Origin: RUG13409 sp045546135
GTDB taxonomy: Bacteria > Bacillota > Clostridia > Peptostreptococcales > Anaerovoracaceae
Length of the DNA: 34,839 bases
Direction: 5' to 3'
NCBI GenBank assembly: GCA_045546135.1
Contig: JAZQCD010000011.1
Span: forward strand, 1-34,839
Positions within the stretch are counted from its first letter, which is position 1; every line of letters starts with the position of its first letter. The notes under the pieces were generated by a model, which made no database searches, had not been told where the DNA came from, and saw only the letters and a list, made by a program, of their open reading frames with translations. The position numbers and the translations under genes were made by a program. Positions 1 to 7,845 of the stretch are shown piece by piece.

Positions 1-3000
1 CAGCTGATCCGACAAGCGATGTCAAGGTCGGCGATACAGTTACATACACAGTAGTCGTAACCAACAGCGGCAATGTAACGATCACCGGAATAGAACTTGA
101 AGATACGCTGGTAACCTTAAGCGAGGCAGCCTTCGATCTTGCTCCACAAGTTACAAAGACCATCACCTACGAGTACACAGTAACTCAGGCTGATGTCGAT
201 GCTGGAAAGATCGATAACACAGCAACTGCTACAGGCAAGGATCCTAAGGGAAGCGATGTCACAGCATCTGATGATGCTACCGTAACAACAGTAGAAGCAG
301 CAGCTGAACTGACAGTTGAGAAGACAGCTGATCCGACAAGCGATGTCAAGGTAGGCGACAAGGTAATTTACACCGTAATCGTAACCAACAGCGGCAATGT
401 AACAGTCACCGGCATAGAACTTGAGGATAGCCTGGTAACCTTAAATGAGGCAGCCTTCGATCTTGCACCTGCAGGCACAAAGACCATCATTTATGAGTAC
501 ACAGTAACTCAGGCTGATGTGGATGCAGGAAAGATCGACAACACAGCAACTGCTACAGGCAAGGATCCTAAGGGAAGCGATGTCACAGCATCTGATGATG
601 CTACTGTAACAACAGTAGAAGCAGCAGCTGAACTGACAGTTGAGAAGACAGCTGATCCGACAAGCGATGTCAAGGTCGGCGATACAGTTACATACACAGT
701 AGTCGTAACCAACAGCGGCAATGTAACGATCACCGGCATAGAACTTGAGGATAGCCTGGTAACCTTAAATGAGGCAGCCTTCGATCTTGCACCTGCAGGC
801 ACAAAGACCATCACTTATGATTACACAGTAACTCAGGCTGATGTGGATGCAGGAAAGATCGACAACACAGCAACTGCTACAGGAACTGATCCTAAGAACA
901 ATGAAGTGACTGCAAGCAACGATGCAACAGTTACAACAGTCACAGCAACTCCTGCACTGACAGTTGAAAAGACTGCAAGCCCAACAAACGGAGTAAAGGT
1001 CGGCGACAAGGTAACCTACACCGTAGTCGTAACCAACAGCGGCAATGTAACGATCACCGGAATAGAACTTGAAGATACGCTGGTAACCTTAAGCGAGGCA
1101 GCCTTCGATCTTGCTCCGGAAGCTACAAAGACCATCACCTACGAGTACACAGTAACTCAGGCTGATGTCGATGCAGGAAAGATCGATAACACTGCAACCG
1201 CAACAGGAACTGATCCTAAGAACAATGAAGTAACTGCAAGTGATGATGCTACAGTCACTACAGTGGCAGCAGATCCTAAGCTCATAGTTGATAAGACAGC
1301 AGAACCTGAAGGCGAAGTCGAGGTCGGAGATAAGATCACATACACAGTAGTGATCACCAACAGTGGTAACGTAACGGTAACAGGAATCACTCTCGAGGAT
1401 ACTCTGGTAACTCTGAATGAGGAGGCATTTGACCTGGCACCTGCAGCCACAAAGACCATCACCTACGAGTACACAGTAACTCAGGATGATATGGATGCCG
1501 GTAAGGTAGACAACAAGCTTACTGCTACAGGTAAAGATCCAAAGGGAAGCGATGTAACAGCATCTGATGATGTAACAGTTACAACGTCTCAGGACGGACA
1601 TCTGACCATCGAAAAGGTGACAACAAATGAGCCTGCAAATGGTGAGACCTATGTACTCGGAGAGGAGATCACCTACAAGATCACTGTCAAGAACGACGGT
1701 AACCTGACCATTACAGACATCACCGTAACAGATGAATTGACAGAAGAAGAATGGCAGATCGCAAGTCTGAAACCTGGCGAAAGCAAAGAGTTTGAGACAA
1801 GTTACACGGTAACAGAGGAAGACATTCTCGCAGGAGAGGTAGTCAATGTAGCTACCGCTGAGGGCAAGAGCCCAGATCCGGATGTACCTGACGTACCGGT
1901 AGTACCCGGCGAAGATCCTGAACCGACAGATAAGCCGAACGGACATATAACCATCGAAAAGATCACCACTTCAACACCTGCAAACGAGGATGGTTACACT
2001 CTTGACGAAGTCATCGAATATCAGATCACGGTCAAGAATGACGGTAACCTCACCATTACAGACATCACAGTAACGGATGAGCTCACTGAAGAAGAGTGGA
2101 CTATCACAAGTCTGAAACCGGGTGAAGAGAAGGTCTTTACAACAAGCTATACAGTGACCGCAGAAGACGTAATAGCCGGAAGCGTACTCAATGTAGCTAC
2201 TGGTGAGGGCAAGAGCCCAGATCCGGATGTACCTGACGTACCGGTAGTACCTGGCGAAGATCCAGAACCTACAGTACCGGTCGATGCAAGGATCGTGGTG
2301 ACCGTAAGAGAACACAGCGGTACATACGTATACGACGGAACTCAGAAGACAGTAACAGGATATGATCTTGTAACTATTACCGGAGATGAAGAGTACAGCG
2401 TAAAGTACACAGAAGAAGACTTCAGGTTCACAGGTAATGACACTGTTTCAGCCATCAACATAGGTACCTACAACATGAATATTACAGCTGCAGACTTCGA
2501 GAATCTGAGCAAGATCTACAGCAACGTGGTATTCGTAGTACTTGACGGAACGCTGACCATCACACCGCCTTACGTACCGCCGGTACCTCCAAGACAACCG
2601 AGTCCGCATGTAACGGCCTACAAGACAGTAGTCTCCACGCCAAAGGATGACGCAGGTTATCAGCCTGGCGAAGTCATCAGCTACAGCATCACAGTCACCA
2701 ACGATGGAAACGGCGATGCAGCAGACGTGATCGTAGTAGATGAACTGACCGGCGATACATGGACCATAGGAGTCCTGGCACCGGGTGCAAGCAGGACCTT
2801 CACGGCGACCTACACCGTAACGGAAGACGATGCAGCTAACGGAAGCGTTACAAACGTAGCTGTAGTAAACAACAGCAACGAGGATCCTGATGATCCGAAC
2901 ACTCCGGGAACTGTAACGACAGAAACCATAGAGACCATCGATCCTGATAATCCGCCATTGGTCAATGACAGCGCATGGGCTCTCATCAACTTGATCGCAA

Positions 3001-3419
3001 CCATAGGCTCAGTGATCACAGCACTCATCCTTCTCATCAAGGCACTTGGTAAGAAGAAGGAAGAAGAGGATGATGAGGAAGAAGAAGTCGATGAAAACGG
3101 CGAACCTATAGTCAAGGAGAAGCCGGAAGACGGTGAAGAGGAAGAGGAAGAAGAGGAAGACGAGACGACAATCAAGCGTCACAGACTCCTGAAGGTCCTC
3201 TCCATCATACCGGCTATAGCAGCAGTGATCACCTTCATCCTCACAGAGGATATGAGAGCTCCGATGGTACTGGTCGACAAGTGGACCATACTCATGATCA
3301 TCTACTTCGTAGTAGACCTCCTGCTCGGAATACTTTCCAAGAAAAAGAAGGAAGAGCCGGAAGACGAAGATGAAGATGACGATCAGAACGGTGAAGACGC
3401 AGTAGAAGCTGCAAAGTAA
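1..3419 (+). CDS. Repetitive DUF11/DUF7507-type surface protein (5' end outside window)
   Basis: The reading frame is open from the first bases, so the N-terminus and signal peptide lie upstream. About 1139 codons are visible. Five Ig-like repeats of 108 residues (324 bp) start near 3, 327, 651, 975 and 1299; each carries a GNVT(I/V)TGI(E/T)LED core and a YTVTQ(A/D)D(V/M)DAGK(I/V)DN motif. Two related domains with a 115-residue period follow (about 1596 and 1941), starting GH(L/I)TIEK. Then come a different beta-rich domain with YDGTQKTVTGY (about 2280-2570) and one more DUF7507-like domain. The C-terminus has a membrane segment, a Glu/Asp-rich stretch, two more hydrophobic segments and an acidic tail ending VEAAK. 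No LPXTG sorting motif is present, so anchoring is probably by the membrane segments. It is probably a stalk-like adhesin; the ligand is unknown. Confidence 0.85.
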   Translation, partial: ADPTSDVKVGDTVTYTVVVTNSGNVTITGIELEDTLVTLSEAAFDLAPQVTKTITYEYTVTQADVDAGKIDNTATATGKDPKGSDVTASDDATVTTVEAAAELTVEKTADPTSDVKVGDKVIYTVIVTNSGNVTVTGIELEDSLVTLNEAAFDLAPAGTKTIIYEYTVTQADVDAGKIDNTATATGKDPKGSDVTASDDATVTTVEAAAELTVEKTADPTSDVKVGDTVTYTVVVTNSGNVTITGIELEDSLVTLNEAAFDLAPAGTKTITYDYTVTQADVDAGKIDNTATATGTDPKNNEVTASNDATVTTVTATPALTVEKTASPTNGVKVGDKVTYTVVVTNSGNVTITGIELEDTLVTLSEAAFDLAPEATKTITYEYTVTQADVDAGKIDNTATATGTDPKNNEVTASDDATVTTVAADPKLIVDKTAEPEGEVEVGDKITYTVVITNSGNVTVTGITLEDTLVTLNEEAFDLAPAATKTITYEYTVTQDDMDAGKVDNKLTATGKDPKGSDVTASDDVTVTTSQDGHLTIEKVTTNEPANGETYVLGEEITYKITVKNDGNLTITDITVTDELTEEEWQIASLKPGESKEFETSYTVTEEDILAGEVVNVATAEGKSPDPDVPDVPVVPGEDPEPTDKPNGHITIEKITTSTPANEDGYTLDEVIEYQITVKNDGNLTITDITVTDELTEEEWTITSLKPGEEKVFTTSYTVTAEDVIAGSVLNVATGEGKSPDPDVPDVPVVPGEDPEPTVPVDARIVVTVREHSGTYVYDGTQKTVTGYDLVTITGDEEYSVKYTEEDFRFTGNDTVSAINIGTYNMNITAADFENLSKIYSNVVFVVLDGTLTITPPYVPPVPPRQPSPHVTAYKTVVSTPKDDAGYQPGEVISYSITVTNDGNGDAADVIVVDELTGDTWTIGVLAPGASRTFTATYTVTEDDAANGSVTNVAVVNNSNEDPDDPNTPGTVTTETIETIDPDNPPLVNDSAWALINLIATIGSVITALILLIKALGKKKEEEDDEEEEVDENGEPIVKEKPEDGEEEEEEEEDETTIKRHRLLKVLSIIPAIAAVITFILTEDMRAPMVLVDKWTILMIIYFVVDLLLGILSKKKKEEPEDEDEDDDQNGEDAVEAAK
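3..1595 (+). repeat. Tandem 324-bp coding repeats
   Basis: Five in-register units start at 3, 327, 651, 975 and 1299, each encoding 108 residues. Neighbouring units are nearly identical over long stretches, especially units 2 and 3 in their second halves. Other parts match different units: the start of unit 1 resembles the start of unit 3 more than unit 2. This mosaic pattern suggests recombination or gene conversion among units, and copy number may vary between strains. Confidence 0.9.
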
Positions 3420-3449
3420 ATAGGAAAAGGCTATAAAAGCTTTTAAGAA

Positions 3450-3480
3450 ATACCCTCCGGGAATAGTTCTCGGAGGGTAT
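3450..3480 (+). terminator. Hairpin after the surface protein gene
   Basis: A perfect 10-bp stem, ATACCCTCCG paired with CGGAGGGTAT, lies 31 bases after the stop codon. Only a weak T-run follows (TAAATGTGTG), so it is a probable but not ideal intrinsic terminator. Confidence 0.6.
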
Positions 3481-3504
3481 TAAATGTGTGATAATTTACA
3501 GATA

Positions 3505-3539
3505 TTGACAGTGCGCGAGGCGGGGTATACACTTATACC
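3505..3539 (+). promoter_or_regulatory. Promoter and operator-like palindrome of the first toxin-antitoxin pair
   Basis: TTGACA (3505-3510) is followed after 17 bases by TACACT (3528-3533). The palindrome GGTATA-CACT-TATACC (3524-3539) covers this -10 region, as expected for an operator bound by a Phd/YefM-type antitoxin. A second TTGACA (3552) with TATAAT (3573) also exists, but that -10 abuts the start codon and would give a leaderless message. Confidence 0.5.
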
Positions 3540-3578
3540 GTATTAATCTTGTTGACAAAGAAAGAGGAGAACTATAAT

Positions 3579-3887
3579 ATGGGATTAGAAAATATAGCTA
3601 AGTTAGCTAACGATCAGAGGGTTTCATCAAATATGCAAGTTAATATTTTTGATGCAAAAACTGAATTATCTAAGCTTATAAAGAAGCTGGAGAATAATGA
3701 AGAGGAAAGTATCATTATAGCAAGAAACGGAAAACCTGTAGCTTGTCTTGTTCCTTATACAGGAAATGAGGTCGCAAAGCGTATTGGAATTGCAAAGGGT
3801 AAGATACCGTATATCCATATGAGTGACTGGGAAGCCATGGATAATGAAATAGAAAAAGAGTTCATGGAGGCCGTCGAAAAAATATGA
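3579..3887 (+). CDS. Phd/YefM-family antitoxin
   Basis: The protein has 102 residues from the ATG at 3579, chosen because GAGGAG lies 10 bases upstream; an in-frame TTG at 3549 has no such support. The N-terminal half (VNIFDAKTELSKLIKKLE, then IIIARNGKPVACLVPY) is the typical Phd/YefM fold that dimerises and binds DNA. The C-terminal half, with GKIPYIHMSDW and an acidic helix, would be the toxin-neutralising segment. The stop codon overlaps the start of the PIN toxin gene by 4 bases, indicating translational coupling. It should bind the PIN toxin and repress its own promoter. Confidence 0.85.
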   Translation: MGLENIAKLANDQRVSSNMQVNIFDAKTELSKLIKKLENNEEESIIIARNGKPVACLVPYTGNEVAKRIGIAKGKIPYIHMSDWEAMDNEIEKEFMEAVEKI

Positions 3888-4285
3888 AAATATTGCTTGA
3901 TACTCATTATCTTCTTTGGGCATTGGAGGGGAGTCACCTAAGCGATGAAGTAGTTGAATTGCTTTTAGACCCGGGGAATGAAGTATTTTACAGTGTGATC
4001 TCCCTTTGGGAGGTAGGGATCAAACATCATAGACATCCGGAGCACATGCCATGCTCTTCGAATGATATATATCGTTACGCAAAAGATGCAGGATATGAAA
4101 TCATCAGGTTAAAAGAAGATCATATATTTGCCGTGGACGGCATAAGAGTGAAAGATGGAGGAAAAGAACATGGAGATCCCTTTGATAGAATACTGCTGGC
4201 ACAAGCAAAATGTGAGAATCTCCGGTTGTTGACAACCGATGGCAAGATGAAGGTATATGACGAAGCCAATCTCCTAATAGTATAA
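3884..4285 (+). CDS. PIN-domain toxin (VapC-like ribonuclease)
   Basis: This is a 133-residue single PIN domain. The acidic metal-binding residues can be seen: D6 in LLDTHYLLW, E43 in SLWEVGIK, D98 and D101 in HGDPFDR, and D119 in LTTDGK. This motif set (LDTH, WE, DPFDR, TTD) matches the PIN subgroup usually paired with Phd/YefM antitoxins. Such toxins cleave RNA with Mg2+ or Mn2+; the target here is unknown. It overlaps the antitoxin by ATGA and appears full-length with an intact active site. Confidence 0.85.
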   Translation: MKILLDTHYLLWALEGSHLSDEVVELLLDPGNEVFYSVISLWEVGIKHHRHPEHMPCSSNDIYRYAKDAGYEIIRLKEDHIFAVDGIRVKDGGKEHGDPFDRILLAQAKCENLRLLTTDGKMKVYDEANLLIV

Positions 4286-4319
4286 ATAATCGAGTAGGCT
4301 TTAGCTTATGAGCGACATA

Positions 4320-4354
4320 TTGACAAAAGTATATACATAGATATATACTTTTGT
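4320..4354 (+). promoter_or_regulatory. Promoter and 13-bp palindromic operator of vapBC-like pair
   Basis: TTGACA (4320-4325) is followed after 18 bases by TATACT (4344-4349). A perfect inverted repeat, ACAAAAGTATATA (4323-4335) and TATATACTTTTGT (4342-4354), spans the spacer and -10 box. The overlap suggests autorepression by the VapB or VapBC complex. Confidence 0.75.
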
Positions 4355-4374
4355 TGCAGGTAGGAGGGGCTTGT

Positions 4375-4587
4375 ATGGAAAAAGCAAAAATATTTATGAA
4401 TGGCGGTTCTCAGGCAGTTCGGCTGCCTAAAAACTGCAGATTTGAAGGGGATGAAGTTATGGTAAACAAGGTTGGGAATGTAGTGATGCTATTTGATAAA
4501 AAAGATGCAAATGAGCTTATGCAAATGGCTCTTGAGATGTTTACAGATGATTTTCTAAAGGGAGGTATAGAGGCATTAAGGGATTAG
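4375..4587 (+). CDS. vapB: VapB-type antitoxin (AbrB/MazE-like DNA-binding fold)
   Basis: The protein has 70 residues from the ATG at 4375, with AGGAGGGG (4362-4369) placed to serve it. The swapped-hairpin AbrB signature is clear near residues 6-45: IFMNGGSQAVRLPK, then F-x-GDEV and KVGNVVML. The short helical C-terminus (MFTDDFLKGG) is the usual VapC-binding tail. The gene is followed after 10 bases by a VapC gene and preceded by a strong palindrome over its own promoter, so autoregulation is likely. Confidence 0.85.
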   Translation: MEKAKIFMNGGSQAVRLPKNCRFEGDEVMVNKVGNVVMLFDKKDANELMQMALEMFTDDFLKGGIEALRD

Positions 4588-4597
4588 GTAATGATCT

Positions 4598-4993
4598 ATG
4601 AAATATATGCTTGATACAAATACCGTTATTTATGCTGTAAACAAAAATGAAAAAGTCATAGAAAGGATACTAGAATGTGATCTGGATGATTTATGCATAT
4701 CATCTATTACTCTGGCAGAATTGGAATATGGCGTATGTAACAGCGAAAAACAGTATTACAATAGAATGGTTTTAATGATGTTTTTGAGTAAGTTCAGTAT
4801 TGTGGATTTCGATGCTTTGGCTGCAAAGGAATACGGCGACATCAAAAGCAGCTTAAAGAAACAAGGAAACATTATAGGACCAAATGATCTCCTGATCGCG
4901 GCGCATGCAAGGTCTTGCGACCTTACTCTTGTCACAAACAATGTAAGAGAGTTTGAGAGAGTCGAAGGATTAAAAATTGAAAATTGGGTATAA
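4598..4993 (+). CDS. vapC: VapC-type PIN ribonuclease toxin
   Basis: This 131-residue PIN domain is of the classical VapC type. Active-site residues are D6 in YMLDTNTVIY, E41 in SSITLAELEYG, D97 in GPNDLLIAAHA and the VTNN motif near 112-115. It starts 10 bases after vapB and ends just before a strong terminator. VapC toxins are sequence- or structure-specific RNases, often acting on tRNA or rRNA; the target cannot be read from the sequence. Its motif set differs from the upstream PIN toxin, so the two pairs are not recent duplicates. Confidence 0.88.
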   Translation: MKYMLDTNTVIYAVNKNEKVIERILECDLDDLCISSITLAELEYGVCNSEKQYYNRMVLMMFLSKFSIVDFDALAAKEYGDIKSSLKKQGNIIGPNDLLIAAHARSCDLTLVTNNVREFERVEGLKIENWV

Positions 4994-5019
4994 AAGAACG
5001 GGCAGCTGCCTGTTCTTTT
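4992..5019. terminator. Bidirectional intrinsic terminator between vapC and queT
   Basis: AAAAGAAC/GTTCTTTT flanks an inner GGCA/TGCC stem with one G-T wobble. The stem has A/T runs on both sides, so it can terminate both the plus-strand toxin operon and the converging queT transcript. Confidence 0.8.
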
Positions 5020-5030
5020 ATACTAGAGAA

Positions 5031-5516
5031 TTACTTAAACAGTCTATCCTTTACAGGCATTAAAGCTGATGCCAAAAGTTCGCCAAGGATATAGCAGCCT
5101 CCTACTTCTCCGAGGAAGATGTATCCCATTTCGAGGATGATAGGAAGGTCCAGTCCGTATCCGTACTTAAGTACGAATGGGATGATAAGCGTGTTTGCGA
5201 CTATTGCTGGGATGGGTACGAGCCAGCGATTCTTCCTCAGCATATATCCAAGGATAGCGCCGATGAGGGTAGCAAGACTTCCGAAAATGATATCGATAGC
5301 CACTGCGCCTCCGAGCATGTTTGCAATGAGGCACCCTATGAAAAGTCCGGGGATAGCTGCAGGTGTGAAAAGAGGAAGGATCGTAAGAGCTTCGGAGACC
5401 CTAAGCTGTATTTCGCCGTAAGAGATAGGCGCAAAGATGAGAGTGATAGCAACGTAAAGCGCTGCTATGATGCCGCCCTGAGCAAGAGTCAGGGAACTCC
5501 ATTTGTGATCAGACAT
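5031..5516 (-). CDS. queT: QueT-family queuosine-precursor transporter (ECF S-component)
   Basis: A 161-residue, very hydrophobic protein with about five or six membrane segments and the QueT signature: APISYGEIQLRVSEALTILP early on, then IPGLFIGCLIANMLGG, then a Gly/Glu-rich LGEVGGCYILGELL. QueT proteins are substrate-binding S-components that use the shared ECF energising module to import preQ1 or related 7-deazaguanines for tRNA queuosine. The preQ1-I riboswitch-like leader directly upstream supports the substrate independently. It is transcribed alone and ends at a terminator shared with vapC. Confidence 0.9.
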   Translation of the reverse strand: MSDHKWSSLTLAQGGIIAALYVAITLIFAPISYGEIQLRVSEALTILPLFTPAAIPGLFIGCLIANMLGGAVAIDIIFGSLATLIGAILGYMLRKNRWLVPIPAIVANTLIIPFVLKYGYGLDLPIILEMGYIFLGEVGGCYILGELLASALMPVKDRLFK

Positions 5517-5525
5517 ATTAAATTA

Positions 5526-5565
5526 CTCCTTGTTTTTTAGGGGTGGTTTACAAGAGACACCCTTT
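5526..5565 (-). promoter_or_regulatory. preQ1-I (class I) riboswitch
   Basis: On the minus strand a GGGTG/CACCC stem (5562-5558 and 5545-5541) closes a 12-base loop TCTCTTGTAAAC. It is followed by the A-rich tail CTAAAAAACAAGGAG, in which the Shine-Dalgarno sequence is embedded. This stem, loop and AAAACAAGG tail is the compact H-type pseudoknot of preQ1-I aptamers. Because the tail that docks with the stem runs into the ribosome binding site of queT, control is probably translational: preQ1 would hide the RBS and lower import. Confidence 0.82.
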
Positions 5566-5600
5566 AGATTTATCTGCTTTTTGGGGAGCAGACTTTTTGT

Positions 5601-5629
5601 ATATTAACACAAAGGCTTCTTCCTTGCAA
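5601..5629 (-). promoter_or_regulatory. Probable queT promoter
   Basis: On the minus strand TTGCAA (5629-5624) is followed after 17 bases by TAATAT (5606-5601). Transcription would start just ahead of a small hairpin (TCTGCT/AGCAGA) and the preQ1 aptamer. Confidence 0.45.
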
Positions 5630-5739
5630 GAAAAAGAGTAAGGGTGAGTATATATATGTGGCAAAGGGCATATCTTTTATGTATAATCAAAATACAAGGA
5701 AGCATTTGCCATATATGTAAACAGGAGGATATGCCCAAA

Positions 5740-7194
5740 ATGAAACACCTCACACTGCTTCACAACAATGATATGCACGGAGATTTCCTGCCGGAAGAAA
5801 AGGACGGAAAGATGGTAGGAGGATTGCCTCTTCTTTCAGGTTATCTCAATCAGATGAGAAAAGAAAACGAAAATGTGATCTATGCAATTGCAGGCGATAT
5901 GTTCAGAGGATCAATCATAGATTCTGAATATATGGGTCTGTCTACCATAGAGCTTGTGAACCTCCTAAATCCTGATGTTGCGACCGTAGGAAATCATGAA
6001 GTAGACTACGGCATCGCGCACTTGCTCTTCCTTGACAAGTGCGCCACATTCCCAATCATAAATGCCAACCTCTTTGTTACCATGAACAACCAAAGGCTCT
6101 TTGAACCCTATATAAATATCGAAGTGGGCGGTATGAAGATACTGTTTATAGGGATACTGACGGATGAGGTCTTGGCCAGCACAAAGCAGGAAAAGGTCAT
6201 AGGATCCTTCATAGACATAGAGCAGGCCGCAAAGGAGATAGGTATCATGTGCGATAATTACCGCACTACGAGTACTGACATGACCATAGTCCTGACACAT
6301 ATAGGTTATGAGAACGATCTAAAGCTGGCAGAGCTTTTAGACCCAGCCCTTGGCGTAGATTTTATAATAGGTGGACACTCTCACACCTTTATGGACAAAG
6401 CAGAGGTTGTAAACGGAATACCCATAGTCCAGGCAGGGACAGGTACAGACATCATAGGACGCCTTGAGATAGACTATGACGAAGCCGAAAAAAGGATAGC
6501 AGCTTGGTCATGGACTTGTGATGAGATAAACAGCGATGTAGCTAAAGCAGATCCTGTCATGAAGGATATGCTATATAGGTACAAGGACAAGACAGACGCA
6601 AAGTACAAAAGAGTGGTCACACGCTGGGCAAGAAGGCTCACTCATCCGTCAAGAGAACAGGAAACAGAGATGGGCAATCTTTATGCAGATATAATGCAGG
6701 ACGAATCCAGTTTTGACATCATGTGCTTTGGGTCGGGGAGCATCAGAAAGCAAGAAATGGGCCCCATCATCGAGTATCAGGATATGATGGAGAATACTCC
6801 ATTTGACGATGTATGCTGGATGATAGAGGTCACAGGAGAGCAGTGGCGCAGGATGATAAAGTATCTTATGCGGGATGAGGCCTGGACAGGAGAGACAGAG
6901 TTTTATCAGTTCTCAAAAGGTGTACGCATCAAGTACAACAGGACTACAAAGGAACTCTTGGAGCTTAAGTTCAACGGAGAGGATGTAACTGATGACATGA
7001 GGCTCAAACTTTGCCTTCAGAATTATCATTACAAGAATTTTGATGAATTCTTCGGAGTCCCCATAGAAGAAGTGATACAAAACAGAAAACCAAGGATAGT
7101 CGCAGTTTCTCAAAACAATATCATAGAGGAGTACTTTTCGACCCATCCGGGACTGGATGCTCATGTAGAAGGAAGGATAGAGATAGTGGACTAA
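5740..7194 (+). CDS. Cytoplasmic UshA-like metallophosphoesterase / 5'-nucleotidase
   Basis: The protein has 484 residues from the ATG at 5740. An ATG at 5731 is also in frame but lies only 2 bases after AGGAGG, so 5740 (11 bases) fits better. The N-terminal calcineurin-like domain shows D11-x-H13 (NNDMHGD), GD53, GNHE (84-87) and GGHSHT near 212-217, the set that binds two metal ions. The C-terminal part resembles the 5'-nucleotidase substrate domain (MGNLYADIM, then ENTPFDD). No signal peptide is present, unlike classical UshA, so it should act in the cytoplasm on nucleotides or related phosphoesters. A TATAAT box at 5682 marks a plausible promoter. Its stop lies 5 bases from a converging gene. 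Confidence 0.85.
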   Translation: MKHLTLLHNNDMHGDFLPEEKDGKMVGGLPLLSGYLNQMRKENENVIYAIAGDMFRGSIIDSEYMGLSTIELVNLLNPDVATVGNHEVDYGIAHLLFLDKCATFPIINANLFVTMNNQRLFEPYINIEVGGMKILFIGILTDEVLASTKQEKVIGSFIDIEQAAKEIGIMCDNYRTTSTDMTIVLTHIGYENDLKLAELLDPALGVDFIIGGHSHTFMDKAEVVNGIPIVQAGTGTDIIGRLEIDYDEAEKRIAAWSWTCDEINSDVAKADPVMKDMLYRYKDKTDAKYKRVVTRWARRLTHPSREQETEMGNLYADIMQDESSFDIMCFGSGSIRKQEMGPIIEYQDMMENTPFDDVCWMIEVTGEQWRRMIKYLMRDEAWTGETEFYQFSKGVRIKYNRTTKELLELKFNGEDVTDDMRLKLCLQNYHYKNFDEFFGVPIEEVIQNRKPRIVAVSQNNIIEEYFSTHPGLDAHVEGRIEIVD

Positions 7195-7199
7195 AAAAA

Positions 7200-7760
7200 T
7201 CACCTTGAGCTGTATTTCATTACTCTTCCGTTATTACTACATTTTGTCAGCTCCAATGTTTTAAATGAAGATAAAATATCAGAGAGTACTGTATCAAATG
7301 ATGTGCTCTCTGTTTTTATATCGTCACAAAACCAGATGGTATATGCTTTTCCTTCTCCATAAATCGATATTTTCCCATCCATCATTTCTCTTTTCGGTAT
7401 GATGCCCCAAGGTGTAGATGATAGGGAATAATACGATCGTCTTATGACGATACTGTCAATGGAGCTTAATACTAAAGAAGCATTTTTAAAACATATTGAA
7501 AGCTTTTCAGCTTCTGTTTCGTATTGAATACTGTAAACAATGCCCGGCAAGTGCAATGTCATTTCCGGGCAAATGACTCTATAGTACAGGAGCAAAAAGA
7601 AAACAAACAATACAGCATAAACAGCGAAAAATTGGCTCGCATTTGCTTTGAAGGCCCCGTTGTAATAGAACACAAATATGCCGATAGCAAGAAGGATCAA
7701 AGTGGAAATGATCACTATGGCTTTCCTTAAGGGATATTGTTGGCAGACGATATTTTTCAT
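7200..7760 (-). CDS. Small membrane protein of unknown function
   Basis: The protein has 186 residues from the ATG at 7760. The frame extends to 7811, but that upstream part lies inside the terminator hairpin of the neighbouring gene, so the internal ATG is preferred; its ribosome site is weak. Two hydrophobic segments near residues 13-32 and 41-60 are followed by a cytosolic-looking domain (about 65-186) with alternating beta-like stretches such as LSICFKNASLVL and ISIYGEGKAYTIW. The two-helix plus beta-domain layout is reminiscent of YcxB-like or bacterial PH proteins, but I do not recognise the family. It lies downstream of the RACo-like gene on the same strand. Confidence 0.6.
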   Translation of the reverse strand: MKNIVCQQYPLRKAIVIISTLILLAIGIFVFYYNGAFKANASQFFAVYAVLFVFFLLLYYRVICPEMTLHLPGIVYSIQYETEAEKLSICFKNASLVLSSIDSIVIRRSYYSLSSTPWGIIPKREMMDGKISIYGEGKAYTIWFCDDIKTESTSFDTVLSDILSSFKTLELTKCSNNGRVMKYSSR

Positions 7761-7800
7761 AATATTCCAAAGCAGAGTAAATAACGAAAATTGATCAAGA

Positions 7801-7822
7801 GGGAACCGCAAATGCGGTTCCC
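7801..7822 (-). terminator. Hairpin after the RACo-like gene
   Basis: GGGAACCGC and GCGGTTCCC form a perfect 9-bp stem with a 4-base loop, 24 bases after the stop of the minus-strand RACo-like gene. The T-run on the minus strand is weak (CTCTTGATCAATTTTC), so read-through into the next gene is possible. Confidence 0.6.
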
Positions 7823-7845
7823 CCTTGCTGTAATGATCAAATATC

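Noticed and set aside
3..1595. Regular direct repeats as a possible CRISPR array
   Set aside because: Units are 324 bp, in frame and protein-coding throughout, with no short repeat/unique spacer alternation.
1089..1946. A 285-residue open frame on the minus strand opposite the repeat protein
   Set aside because: It mirrors the repeats of the plus-strand gene, has low-complexity Cys/Ile/Ser content and no ribosome site; it is a shadow of the coding repeats.
5570..5600. Plus-strand hairpin with TTTTT (5572-5598) as a terminator
   Set aside because: No plus-strand gene ends upstream of it; on the minus strand, the direction of queT, it lacks a T-run, so it is better viewed as a leader hairpin.
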